From Mortierella sp. BCC40632 (taxonomy: Eukaryota > Mortierellomycota > Mortierellomycetes > Mortierellales > Mortierellaceae): a stretch of DNA of 64,000 bases. The stretch is from NCBI GenBank assembly GCA_011634665.1, contig WAEK01000008.1, positions 427,501 to 491,500 on the forward strand. The letters run 5' to 3'. Each line of letters starts with the position of its first letter. Positions within the stretch are counted from its first letter, which is position 1. Shown here piece by piece: positions 34,581-46,734 of the stretch. The notes under the pieces are model-generated. The model had not been told where the DNA came from. It ran no database searches and saw only the letters and a program-made list of their open reading frames with translations. The position numbers were made by a program, and so were the translations under genes.

Positions 34581-35651
34581 GCTGCAGCAAGCGAAGATGT
34601 CCCTTTGTTGCTGTGTTGTGTTTGTTGTCGAGGCTCAAAAGAAGAACTGAGGTTCAAGAGAGGATAGCAAGTGGATTTACCAGAGATGGAACAGGAGGAC
34701 TATGGTGGGTTTCTCTTCTGTCACAATCACAGGCAAACAATGCAATGGGAACACAGGCGAATCGAAGCAAGGGAAGGGAGAGAGAAAGAGAATGATCGAG
34801 ATGAGACTAGCGAGCATCTTAAGGCCCCCCCCCCTCCCTTCCCTCCTCCTCTCTCCCTGCTCGAGCACCCTCGAGCCACAGGACCCAAGCGCCAGTCCAG
34901 CCAGTCCAACGGCAGTTAACGTACATTCTACGCATTGTACGTGCAACCGTAGTGCGACAGCCAGACCGGGGAACAGCATCTGACCAGACCAGACAGCTGG
35001 AAAGTGGAGGATGGGGCATGTTTCCCACTGGGGCACACATGCTCCCCGACTGTCGTTAACAGCAAACGATTCTCTTTCCCTGTCGGCCCAGTGATACCAT
35101 GATTGACTTTTTCGGTGCCAAGTGGAATCCGTCCTGCGTCGTGGTCCCCTTTCTTTCCTGCCTGGGCTTGGACCATCAGTTTTCTACGAGCCCGCGTTTT
35201 GCTGGTAGCTCTTCTCTTGCGGCACACTGCAGCAGACATTCCTGATCTTGACATGGCCACGACGCGCTATCGGAATGGAACCAACGATGCTCCCTATGCG
35301 ACTGAAAGACTGTCTTGCGCATTTTTTTATTATTATTTTTTTTTCTCGTCCCTCCCATTTCCCACTTCCCACTTCCCACTTCAACCGAGCTGGGGTGTGT
35401 CTGATCGCTCGCGTATCTAGGCATCTGTTCATTAGGCCTATATAAACTGTCAACCTGGGCCAGACTACAAGTCTTTTTCCTTTTCTTTGCTCTCTAAACG
35501 CGTCTTATCCTCCTCTGCCTCTCCACTTTCCCCGAGCCCTTTCCATCTCTTCTTCACACGTCATTCTCTTGTTCAAAGAAATAACAAATAAGAAAGAAAG
35601 ATCGACAGGATCCAGACTCCATCTCCCTACTCGACCCACTACTCTCCAAGC
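34581..35651. other. Divergent promoter region, DPH3 and cupredoxin-like gene
   Basis: 1.07 kb. It contains a T-rich stretch at 35325-35345, CCCACTT repeats at about 35365-35382 and the TATA box listed separately. No gene seen. Confidence 0.6.
35439..35446 (+). promoter_or_regulatory. TATA box (TATATAAA) of the cupredoxin-like gene
   Basis: TATATAAA 206 nt upstream of ATG 35652, followed by a CT-rich leader (35475-35570). A strong consensus match in the right orientation. Confidence 0.6.
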
Positions 35652-36233
35652 ATGCGTCTCACAGCAGCAACTTTGATGGCCGCAGCGGTCATGGCTGGTG
35701 TCCCAGCCGCCTATGCAGCCCGGACTTGGGATGTCAACTGGGTCAACGGCATCCCATCGCCCCAGATCCTAGACATTGCGCCTGGTGACACTGTGCGCTG
35801 GCCCAACACGGATAGTGCCAACCATGCGATTGTCCAGACCGTTCCCGGCAACCGCACCTGTGACAACCTCGCTGGTGGCTTCAACTCGGGTACCAAGACG
35901 AGCGGTCAGGCCTACCAGCGCTCTTTCGCAACGGCTGGTGTTGTTAATTACAAGGATGGTGTTGGCTCCAATTGTTTGAGGGGAGCCATGGGCACGATCT
36001 ATGTCGGACCTCGTCCAAGCAACTCGACGGACCCGACAGGCGCACCCGCGACCTCGTCGACCACAGGCGCAAGGACCACGACCAGCATGTCCGGTGGTAC
36101 AAACCCAACCTCGACGACAGCGGCTCCCGGTAACTCGCCAACACAAACTCCCAGTGCTGCCTCTGGTATGCAGTCTGCCGATCGCTGGCTCGTTCTGACC
36201 GTCGCTGGTTTTATCGGCGCCATGTTCCTCTAA
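35652..36233 (+). CDS. Secreted cupredoxin-fold protein, probably GPI-anchored
   Basis: A single exon of 193 residues. A signal peptide covers about 1-22 (ending AYA). Residues 24-118 look like a plastocyanin/cupredoxin domain: W26, IAPGDTVRW (42-50), NTDSANHAIVQT (52-63), NYKDGVGSNC (99-108) and GAMGTIYVG (111-119). Residues 120-170 are Ser/Thr/Pro-rich, a glycosylated stalk. The end is a hydrophobic helix (WLVLTVAGFIGAMFL) typical of GPI signals. H58, C108 and M113 sit where type-1 copper ligands would be, but the second ligand His, expected between Cys and Met, is absent (CLRGAM). C70 and C108 may instead form a disulfide. Such proteins occur at the fungal cell surface with unknown roles; copper binding is doubtful here. 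Confidence 0.78.
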   Translation: MRLTAATLMAAAVMAGVPAAYAARTWDVNWVNGIPSPQILDIAPGDTVRWPNTDSANHAIVQTVPGNRTCDNLAGGFNSGTKTSGQAYQRSFATAGVVNYKDGVGSNCLRGAMGTIYVGPRPSNSTDPTGAPATSSTTGARTTTSMSGGTNPTSTTAAPGNSPTQTPSAASGMQSADRWLVLTVAGFIGAMFL

Positions 36234-36303
36234 GAGGAAGAATTTAAAGATGGAGAAAAAAATAAAATAAAATGAACGATGAAGGAAAGTGAAGTTCATC
36301 TTT

Positions 36304-36309
36304 AATAAA
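36304..36309 (+). promoter_or_regulatory. Poly(A) signal AATAAA for the cupredoxin-like gene
   Basis: Overlapping AATAAATAAATAAA begins 70 nt after the stop codon. Likely polyadenylation signal. Confidence 0.5.
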
Positions 36310-36945
36310 TAAATAAAAAAAAAAAAGCAAGAAAAGCTTCTCCTGCTATGTATATCGTTTTCTGGAGTAATGCGATGCTATTTCCTTTCGCTTTCCCAGT
36401 CTCTCCTCAAGGGTACTTCCTTTGGGGATGGATGGTTCAGCCGCGCCGAGTATGTCAACGATTTATTTGTGTGGATGGGGTGGGGTGTGTGAGAGATGAT
36501 ATGAGGAAGGGTATGTGAAAGAGAAAAAAAAAATTGGACACTTCCAGCTTGCTTACGAGAAAATCTGGGAATGTTGATGTCAGAAGTACAGTACACAGAC
36601 GCGGGCGAGAGCGGAAGGAGGTCTTAGAGATGAGACGAGATCGAGACGCGTCATTTCATTTGGATCAGTAAGAAGAGATTATGACCGCACCTTCACGCGT
36701 CTCGATCTAGGGAGAGAGCTGGGCTCCCTTTTGGGGGTGTCTACTCTCCTTTGGGGAACTTCTCCCTTGAGAGGAGGAGTAAGTCAGGCACCCTTGAACT
36801 GGCTCAACGGCGCACCTGACCGGCTCTCGAAGGCTCTGGAGAGATGGAGCGAGGTACTTTGGGGTAGACACCATTGAGCAGACGGACTGAGCATACCACC
36901 CTTCTCTTGTCCACGGATACTCATCTCTTCCCCCCTTCCCTCCCC

Positions 36946-36982
<37 letters not shown>

Positions 36983-38981
36983 GCACTCGGCTCGTTCTAT
37001 CTCACTCTTTTTCTGATTCATTTCAGTTTCGACCAGAAGGGTAAAGGATCGACATTCAACTTGTGAGTGGGGTCACGCAGGCAAGTGCCTTCTTCCTCCT
37101 GTCCTCTCTCCCTCTCCCTTCCTTTGCCCAATGCCAAAGCGTCTGTCTCGATACATCTCGAGTCCAAGCACTTTGTGGTGCCTGATTCTCTTGCCAAGAA
37201 TAAGTATTGGCACGGTAGCACGGACAGCAGCACGACTAAACATGAGTTGTCAGTGTCATGAGAAAACAGCGACTCGCTTTGCCCCGATGCCGACATAGTT
37301 CTTGATAGAGGCCGATGCGCACCTGAATGAAAAAAATAAGAAGTGATGGCAATGGATCGGGTCATTGTCTTGGTCTGTCTGCAGCATGGCTGTACCTCTG
37401 TTTTGATATGACTGAGGTATGTTGAGTGCTGCGGGACTCTGTTGGGGGGTTTGGTGGGGAAGCAGGGGAACGGAACAGATGCGTGTGTATCATGTGTGCG
37501 TGTATTGCTGAAAAGCAATTAGATGAGGAACTATTGCTTGCACTATGCATGACAACCCCAACAGCGTGGTCCCTTGTTCAGGAACAAGGTACACACTGTG
37601 GAGGGTGTGGAGATGGGAGCCAGGGAGAGAGGGAGAGAGGTAACGGAGAATGCTTGGGTAGGGTGGGTGGAGAAGGGGTCAACACAGCGACAAGCACAGG
37701 AGAGGTTTTTTTTTTTTTTTTTTTTTGTATTTTAGACGGGAGAGAAGGAGAAAGGTATGAATAGCATGCAGCTCTTTGAAGATGAGATGCCTCTGGTCAG
37801 CAAAAGCGACAGAGGAGCAGCTCTCTCTCTCTCTCTCTCTCTTTTTCTCTCTCGGAGATGTGGAGAAGTCAAGACAAGGCACGCGGCGGTGGGGACGACC
37901 GAAGGGCTTAGACACGCGTGCAGGGGCAAGAGAGAGAGAGAGAAAGAAAGAAAGAAAGAGTGAATGAGTGAGTGAGTGTAGAAGTGTAGAAGGGTAGAAG
38001 GGGGGCGGAGGTAAAGGATAAGGTCAGGGCGGAGGAAGAGCAGGAAGTGAAGGAAGGGAGGGTGGGTGATGTGTCTGGTGGTGTGTGTGTCAGGTTCTTA
38101 TTTTTCATTCATTCATTCATTCATTCATTCATTCATTCTCCATCTCCTCCATCCGCCAGTCATCTCTTTCTTCTCTTTCTCTCTCCCACTCTCTTTCTCG
38201 CTTCTCTTGATACCACTCTTCTCGGTCCATTCGATTCTTCAGCTCGCTTCACTTCAGTTCCATTGTACGATCACCTCTCTTTTCCACCAACCTTGAAAGC
38301 AAGTCATCTCCTGCCTTGTCAATCTCCTTTTTACTCTCTTGTACTCTCTTGTACTCTCTGTCTCTCTCTTTCTCTCTCTCTCTTTTTTTTTCTCTCTCAC
38401 TCTCTCACTCTCTCACTCTCTCACTCACTCTCTCCCGACCCGTGGACAGTTCTCCTCCTTTGGGAATCTCCTGTCCTGCCCAATCCACATCGCCATCCGC
38501 CACATCACTGCTCCCCTCCCCCCCCCCGCCCTGATCCGCTCCTTCCTCCCTCTCTTTCATCGCAGCTTTACTCGCACGAGTCTGATCTGATCGAGCCCAT
38601 CCTCCACTCTCGTACAAAGCCATTCACAACCCGTTCCTCGCCTGGTCCTCTTCGCCCAGCTCTTTGCCTCGGGCAAAGCTCTTTGCGCACGTTGCATTGC
38701 CTATCTTCTTTTACCTTTTTATCTCCTTCCCTCCCTGCCAATTCCAACCCACCACTTGCTCGTTTATTGACTCGCTCTCTCTTCTTCTTGTCCCCTGTTG
38801 ATCCTTCCAGGACGCAGCCCTGCACCATCACGCGAAGAAGAGAAAAAAAAAAAAGTTTTTTATTTGTTTTTTTCTCTCGCTTTCTCTTTCCCTCGACACT
38901 AGACGCTGCCGAGCAGCCCCAACCATCGCCCGCAGCCCCACGAGAAAGATAGAAACAGAAAGGGAGAGCAACTCTTACAGA
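36310..38981. other. Long intergenic / CT-rich leader region
   Basis: 2.7 kb with no supportable gene. It has (CT)n at 36950-36980, a T20 run at 37707-37726, (CT)n at 37822-37843, eight ATTC units at 38106-38138 and a continuous CT-rich zone to about 38900. The last 700 nt are probably the promoter and leader of the large gene starting at 38982; TTACAG directly before its ATG could be a leader-intron acceptor. Confidence 0.55.
38106..38138 (+). repeat. (ATTC)8 tetranucleotide repeat
   Basis: Eight consecutive ATTC units in a CT-rich region. Confidence 0.9.
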
Positions 38982-41900
38982 ATGGCTTCGTTTAATGTAA
39001 CGGCCGTCGACGTAGTCGACCTAGACGCGATGAATATCACAGAAACCTTTCCCGAGGCCACGTCCTTCGACTTTGACATGAGCAGCAGCTACAACCACAG
39101 TTACACCGACTCGTTCTCAGGGATCCCCGCCGCACAACAAGCGCTTTGGGATGATGGCCAGTTGACTATGAACACCAGCCGAATCCAGTACACGCTTGCA
39201 ACCTCACCCATGTCTTCGCTCAACAACAGTGCCAACACGAGTTTCAACCACGGCTTCCTAACATCGCCTACGACCCCGTCCGCCAATCCCTCCGCACGCC
39301 ACCTCCAAGTCCCGTCCGGGTCGCCTCACCAGCATCATCTCCACCACCAGCATCATTTCCAACGAACACTCTATCATCAACAGGGACACATGCACCCATT
39401 GTCACAGCAACTAGACTACGATATCGAAAGCAATCATAGTCGTCACACGGGAGACGAGGGTAGGAGCGGCGGTGAGGACGATAGCTTTCAGCCAGCGTGG
39501 GAGACCTCTGGCAGAGATAGGGAGAATGGTTCCAGCAGTGGACTACAGAGCGGGATCATGACCCCGATCAACTTTGACAGGGATCACAAGGACGAGTTGC
39601 CATTACTGCTCTACCAAGAGTCTGTTAACCTCAGTCGAGGCGAAGGCAACTCACTCTCACTCTTTGCCGGACTGGGCGATGGTACGTGCGGTTCTTGCTC
39701 TCCTTTTCTTTTTTTTCTTTTTTTCCCTTTCTTTTTTCCTCTCTTCATCTTTCGATGTCCTTTTCTATCTTTATGGTCATTGGCAAACGAGATATTATCT
39801 TTTTTATTTTCTGGTGGCGAGGGTGTGAGGAAGCCCCCTGTCTTGCCCCCTGTCTTGGCTAACACAGGCAGGCATGGTCAAGGTCTGCCAACGGGTACTT
39901 GTCGATTTGGCAAGAACATTGTTTGAGAGAAAGTCAATCGGGCTGTGTGAGAGGACACTGTGGAGAAGGCGAAAGCGAACAAAAAGGGGAAGGGAGAAAT
40001 GGAAAGGAAGGAAGGAGGGGGGGGAGGGGTTCTGGATAGGATCAAAGTTACCCTTGAGGTCTCTTTCTCTAGCGTTGCCTCAATCTCAACTGGTCATCTT
40101 CCGACCCTGTACATCTTGCTCCAGATTCCTGTTTTAACTGTTTGCTGCATGGGGCCACCGTCTCGGACCTGGGGCAATGCACAATGGCTTCTACTCTCCA
40201 ATGCGTCTCCTTTTTTTTTTCTCCGCACTTGAGGATGGAAAGGAGACGCAGCCTGGGGTGTGTGAACAGCTGAGCAACACCGGAACAGGAGCAGGAACAT
40301 CGGGCATCATTGGCAAACGAAGTACGAAGCCAGGGATGCCGGACCTCGATAACAAACCAGTCGGGACTCAGTCTGTCCAACTGGCCCATCTACTCAGGAC
40401 ATGTCCGCTTGGATGAGGCCTCATTCACAGGAAAGAAAAGTCAAGGAGGCATCTGCTCTTGCCTTTTTTTTTTTTTTTTCCTGTCCATCTCTCTCTCTCC
40501 CCCTCTTTCTACCCCTTCCAGCGCTCCTTCAACTGTTGACCGACCTGTTTTCTCAGCGTTCAACATTTGATAATAGCAATTCTTATTGTTTCGAGTGGGT
40601 CCCGCACGACGGAGGTTGATCAGGAAATATCTGAATGGCCAAACAGGCCCGCTCCCCCTCCCCTTGAATTTCTTTCTTTCAATTGCTATCACCTTCCTTT
40701 TTGCACCAAAGACGAGTGTAAAAAAAAAAAAAAAGCACGCGCGCCTTTTATTGCAATCCATTTTGTCATTTCGAACCGTGATCTACGAGTGGGCCTCATT
40801 CCTTTCTCCCGATCCAATGGGCGGTCCGGTTCCTTCCTAGCATCACAAAGGACCGGGGTCATGCGATAGGAGGCCACATTCTCACGCGGAATGAATACTT
40901 ACCATCCATATATATATATTTTGTTCTTCCATGTGTATTTGTGTGCGTGTGCATGGTATTGAACAGAGTCCGAACTGAGCTATGATCTGTTCAAGGAGGA
41001 GCTCAGCATTGAGGAAACAAGGGATAGATCTCGACTTTTGGGCCTCGACCCCTCGGATCCACTCTTGCTTTCTTCTAGCCCTTTCCCCTATGGGAGCAGC
41101 CCGCTTCGCATCAGCACAACCCCTGACATGCCCGTTGTGTCCGGTCCACCTGCATCTGGATCACAATTTCCACAACAACAACAACAGCAACAACAACAAC
41201 CATTCAGGAACGAAATCTTTGATAAAGAGTTCATGGCCTCCTTACGGACACCGTTAGTTCCACAGCCTCCACCGCCATTAGAGTCTGCGTTGAAGAAGCA
41301 ACATTTCTTAGATGACCTGCACAAGATCCCTGAACCTGTACATAATCATGAGAGTCCTATCGACATTGCTCACGTCAACAAGAATAATACGGAGAGACCA
41401 ATCGACCGACTTCCACAACTGCACAAGGAGACTGAAGTGGGAAACAGTTGCAAAACCGAAAACGAGGCTTATAAACAAGCACTCAAGAGTTTCTTTGACT
41501 CGCTCAAGGTCGCAGACCCTATCAAGACTCCACACAAATTTGCTCCGCAACCATTGCCAATCCTCTGGAACGAACCCAAGCTTCGGAGCAAGGGCCTTCC
41601 TAGCCTTGATCTCGATGATTACCAAAAGAAACTGACTTCTTCTACTACCACTACATTATCGCCCGCCCTATCCACACTGTCTTCAGCGTCCGCGGCCACT
41701 CAGGCAGCCATGATGACTCTTTCAAAGGCTAGGGGTCTAAAAGCAATGACAGAATCTGGCAATTCAGGGACTGAGGAAGGATCCAAGACCGCCCTGGGAT
41801 CAACAGGATCTATGTCGAAAAGTAGTTTGAACTCCACTTCTGCCGCTCCAACATCAGCATCCGCATCAGCACTAGCATCAGTACCACTACCACCACCAAT

Positions 41901-44900
41901 GTCTCAGATGAGTAAGCATGCCTCTGCCTCCCCATCACCCCCAAAAACACTTTCTGGCTCGATCTCAACCCATTCTACCCCATTTTCGTCCGTCTCGCCT
42001 TCACCTCCACAAAGTCGGGTCATTCATGGATTGGGACTTGCAGAATCAGAGAAGGGACAAGATCAAGTGCTGACTACGGAGAACTCGGGACTAATGGAGC
42101 GTAGCGACCACCACCACTCGCCAGCAGCGACATCGACCCTGCCAGCATCGGCATTATCGTCCTCTTCCTTGGCATCTCTCGCTTCATCAACAGGCTCAGT
42201 CTCTCGGAGAGGCTCCATACCGAGACCAGACTCTGGAATGACTTTGCCAACCGAGGCTCAGCAAAGTCTATCCTCCAACTCTCCAGTTTCCGGGATGGCG
42301 TTGACAACAGGGCCTTCTGGAACCATCAAATGGAAATCATCACCTTTGACCCGACAGTCGACGAATGCTGAAAAGAACGATGAGTCGAAAGCAGAAACGA
42401 TGGGAGAGGCTGTAAATGATGATAATGAAGATCTTGCCCGACAGTTGAAACCCCCAGCGGCTATGCTTGCGGAACGAAAGGGGTCAATGGGGATCCGGAC
42501 CACTCCTTCCTTGCCCTCTGAAACTGCTGATATGGCGACGGCTGCTGGTACTATAAGTCGACTGCCGGGAGCAGGACCTGTTCTTCGCAAGAGAGGGCCA
42601 TTGCACCAAGGTAAAGAATGAGCGGTTTGATATTGAACAAGATACTGTATAGAATCGGATCGTTTAACCATTTTCACTCGACTGGTTACACTCATTTCTT
42701 AAAAGATATGTTCCAGCAACAGGATGCAACAGGGACAACAGGCGAGGCTGCCTTTGATCCTGAGGAAAGTTCACCTCAAGCGCAGGATAGAGACTCGATT
42801 AAACCGCCCTCTGCGACCACAGTACCTCCTCCACACCAGGTGCAACAGCTCCAACAACAAGAATCCATGTCTGGATCCACAATTGGTCGTCGGGGCTCCG
42901 CTCGATTGTCGGCTAATATCTTGCCCGAATCCTTGACAGCACTAAATAACTACACCATGTTCCAGGAACAGCCCAACAAGAGAAACTCAGATCAACTGCA
43001 GTTACAGTTGCAACAACAGCAACAACAGACCAAATTCTCGGATGGTGGACTCCCAACACCCACTTCTGCAACGGCCATCGTCGGTCCTCCTGTCCCCGTC
43101 GCTGTTGCCTCCTCCTCTGTGGCTTCTACGCCTACCACAGTCATGACGGATACAGCAGCCTTGACGACTCCAACAACTACCGTCTCATCGCTCCCAACTC
43201 CTTCTAGTGCCACTGGTAGCGGCATTAAGATTCCATCTGTGGGTGGAATCGGGACCACACAATCCCTGGGACGTACATTTGCAGCAAGGTATGGTCGATC
43301 TGGAAGTGGATCTTCCGTCTCATCCTCAGGCGGTGGCGATACTGGACTCCATGCGAACGACCCAATGGGAACCAACAGTCCCACTACCCCAACGGCAGTC
43401 ATGTCAGGTATGGGGATTGGAGGAGCCAATCCATACGGTATCTTGACAGGGTCCAGAGCAGCACGACAAGGGTTGATGAATGGACACTCCCAAAACCGAA
43501 ACAGCCTTGGTGCTGGAAGGATATCACCTTCCTTGCAAAGGATGTATTCGGATGAAGGAGCCTCCGCATCGGCCTTGGGAGGTTCCCCTTACTCCAAGCT
43601 ACCGCCCACACCTACCTCGACCTCACCTCCTAGATCTGCGAATAGTAATGGACTAGGCTATGAAAGTCGATATGGATCCACGGGAATCGCTTCTGGCTCA
43701 AAACTTCAATCACCCTTGGCCTCGAACGTGTCCTCTCGGACCACGGGGTTACGCTCCTCTCCTCCAGGATCGATGCCAGGCTCAAATCTTGGGACGCCTT
43801 CAAGGAGAGCAAGTCAACAGCTTCGATATAGTCAGGGTAGTTTAGAGGACTATATGGTGGATGGATTGGGACCTTCTTCGGGATCACCCGAATATGCAAT
43901 GCGGGATGCCATTCAACCGCCAGCACCCTCAAGACTTCAACCTCGACCAAGTCAACTTCGAGATCGGTACGGGGGTCAGTACCGCCAACAAGAAAACTTT
44001 GGGGCTTCGGCAATGACTTATGGCAACGGGGTCGGTGGTCAGGACCGATACGGAGCAGAGGACGCCCTTGAGGACGAGCATGCGATGTATGATGACTATT
44101 ATGAGTCTGGACCCTACCAACCCCCAGCTTCGGGACATGACTCGTACTCGGGTCGACCATCGTCCACACGATTGGCGACGGGTCATTACCGACGATCAAG
44201 CCGAGAGCTTGGAGGGACGCTTCCTCGTCTAACAATGCCCGCCAATACCAATATGAATGGAGGTTATGATTATGGAAATGTGGATCTGGACACGAGCCCC
44301 ACCACACCAACATCCCATTCCATGCGACGACCTCCCTTGCCCATGACTTCCCCTTCTGCAGGAACCCGCCGAGTCTCGACAGCGTCCTCTATTGGTGCCA
44401 GTGCGGGATCATTGCTCCCCAGTATGATGGGTCTCCCAACTAGTGGGCGGTCAAGCTCGAGCGCAGGCATGGGTCTAGGCATCACGACAGGGCCAAGCAC
44501 GGGTTCAGGAATTGGCTTGGGTGTCTCGGGACTATACCAACCTGGTGTCCAAAGGAGCACCTCCTTGTACGCAACCTCAGGAGCCACTCTCGGTCGAGCT
44601 GCAGCCTCGAGAGTGACAGCAAGTCTGATGGATGATCAACAACAACAACTCTCAGGAGTCCCTCCTCGTCGTGTCTCATCCATGTATTCCTCAGCTACAT
44701 CTTCTGGTAGTGCCATTGGGTCTGGCTCTGGATCAATCAGTGGAGGTTCTATGCGAAGAGGTTCCAGCATCCAGTATCCCTCTGCAGGAGGCTCTCGTCG
44801 AGGCGTCTCGGACTCTATCTATGGAGCAGGACAACATCGTCCTTATAGTGGTGAAGTCGAAGAAGCTCTTGGTGATGATGAAGGTGATGACGGTGAAGAA

Positions 44901-45647
44901 TATGTTCGAGTGTTCAATCCTTCAAGACCAGCCCCCAACTCCCGCCCAACCTCGGACTACATGTCCTCATCATCGATCAATTACCGGAGTGGTAGCATTG
45001 GTTCCGCCACCTCAACCAGCTCAACCGTGACAGGGATCCCGTCTGCCCTCGGTGGTGGAGCCGGTGCATACTATTCCCCTGTTGCTCCGATCCGCAAATC
45101 GTCATTGAATGCTTACGCACCTGGTCCAGGCTATGTCCGAAGCGGAAGTGGGAGCAGTGTCGGAAGCAATGTGAGCACAGGCACAGTGATTGCCCCTGCC
45201 AATATGAGCCGGTACAGTACGGCCTCGGCGGGATCGACAGGGACAGGAACCGGGTCAGTGTTGTATCAGCCTAGGAACTCGATCTCGTCCTCATCCACTT
45301 CATCAGGCATGATGGCGATGGGAGGAGGAGGAGGAGGAGGAGGAACAGGAGTTGGAGGTCTCAAGTCGATGCGATCTCAGGGTCAACTGGGCCAACGGCC
45401 TTATAGTCAGGACATGGGGATGATGATGACTGGACCTGGTCGAGGGGGTGTGCCCACCTCCTCTGGTATTCAATACTCGTCATCCTCATCTGGTCTTGTC
45501 TCCCCGACAGCATCTCGTTCCATGACCAGCTCGAGGAGCTATTCAAACATGAGTGGTGGCGGTAGTGGTATTCCTTCCAAGGGACCTAGTCAGTATCAGC
45601 AGCAGCCCCTCCAACGGGCTCCGTCTCTGACGACGCGCTACTTTTAA
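38982..45647 (+). CDS. Large low-complexity protein, 1761 residues, unknown function
   Basis: Inferred exons 38982-39681, 40967-42610 and 42706-45647 share phase 1 at both junctions and give 1761 residues. I do not recognise a family. The N-terminus (1-233) is acidic and His/Gln/Ser-rich. Residues 234-260 (SYDLFKEELSIEETRDRSRLL) and about 310-440 (NEIFDKEFMASLRTPLVPQP, KQHFLDDLHKIPEP, ALKSFFDSLKVADPIKTPH, PILWNEPKLRSKGLPSLDLDDY) are the only ordered-looking parts. A polyQ run follows at about 285-293. Everything after about 450 is Ser/Thr/Pro/Gly-rich with many SxxR and RRxS sites (RRGS, RRVS), suggesting heavy phosphorylation of a disordered scaffold. Splice acceptors are weak at the last junction (AAAAG), and intron 1 is 1285 nt, so this could be two genes; the shared phase and composition favour one. 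Confidence 0.6.
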
Positions 45648-45970
45648 CATTTGACAAAAAAAAAAAAAAAAAGTAGCATCGCTTTGCTTCATTTTTTTTT
45701 GTGCATCTACCTATCAGCTAGGGAGATGAAAAAGAAAAGAAAAAAGAAAATACAAATACACGCAGATCATTTAATCGTTCATCCTTCAGGCCTCTTCAGA
45801 TCCTAGTGGATGCGAATTCTTCAAAGCAGCTACAATAAAAAGAAGACAACTAAACGGCACACGCCTAATCTTGAAAACTCCAAGGAAAAAAATAGCCGCC
45901 TCCCGTCCTACTCAAAGATAGGTCTGTATCTGGGTAATCCCTATCCTATCCTACCCTTCTCTCTTCACTT
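45648..45970. other. Convergent 3' spacer
   Basis: 323 nt between the large gene and RAD16 stops, beginning with A17 at 45656-45672 and containing an A/G-rich stretch at 45727-45755. No gene seen. Confidence 0.7.
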
Positions 45971-46641
45971 TTAGTTTACAAACAGGAAGCGCAGGTCTTC
46001 TGGTGTGAGTCGTGCGAGTGCTGCTGGGTCATTGCCTATCAAGATTCCAAAAAAAAAAAAAAAAGCAAAAAGAAAAACTTCATCTCATCCGACCCCGTTT
46101 CTTCTCTCTCTCTCTCTTTCCTCTTCTCCTCATTCACTCAAGATCCTGAGGGAGACAACTTACCGATTGTACTATCGACCATAGCCTGCTTCTTTTCTTG
46201 AAGTTGTAGAATTCTACTCTCGATCGAGTTTTCTATAATGATACGGGTGATTAAAATTGGCCTAAATTGACCAATACGATGGATACGATCCATTGCTTGC
46301 AACTCTACAAATACCAAACGAATAGACAAATAAGTTTAGTCAACTGCCACTACAACGACTACAGATCAAACTCTCCTTCCAGCCTTTTGGTGATCTTTTT
46401 CTATTTCTTCTTCTTCTTCTTCTTCTTCTTACCAGCGGCTGGATTCCACCAGGGATCACAAATAAACACTCGACTAGCAGCTGTCAGATTCAGTGCAACA
46501 CCTCCTGCCTTGAGGGAAATCAAGAACACGGTGATGTTGGGATCGTTCGAAAACTTTTTGATGGTCGCATCACGTTGGAATGGCGTCATATGTCCATCCA
46601 GTTTGACACACTAGGTTAAATAGTCCACATAAAGAGAGAGA

Positions 46642-46734
<93 letters not shown>

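Noticed and set aside
38047..38952. 301-codon plus-strand frame upstream of the large gene
   Set aside because: Consists of translated CT-rich and ATTC repeats (Ser/Leu/Phe/His runs); no domain. More likely leader or promoter DNA.
42618..42705. Independent start of a second large gene at ATG 42618
   Set aside because: The first 29 codons look like intron sequence, and 42611-42705 has GT...AG borders with matching phase, so joining to the upstream exon is preferred, though not proven.
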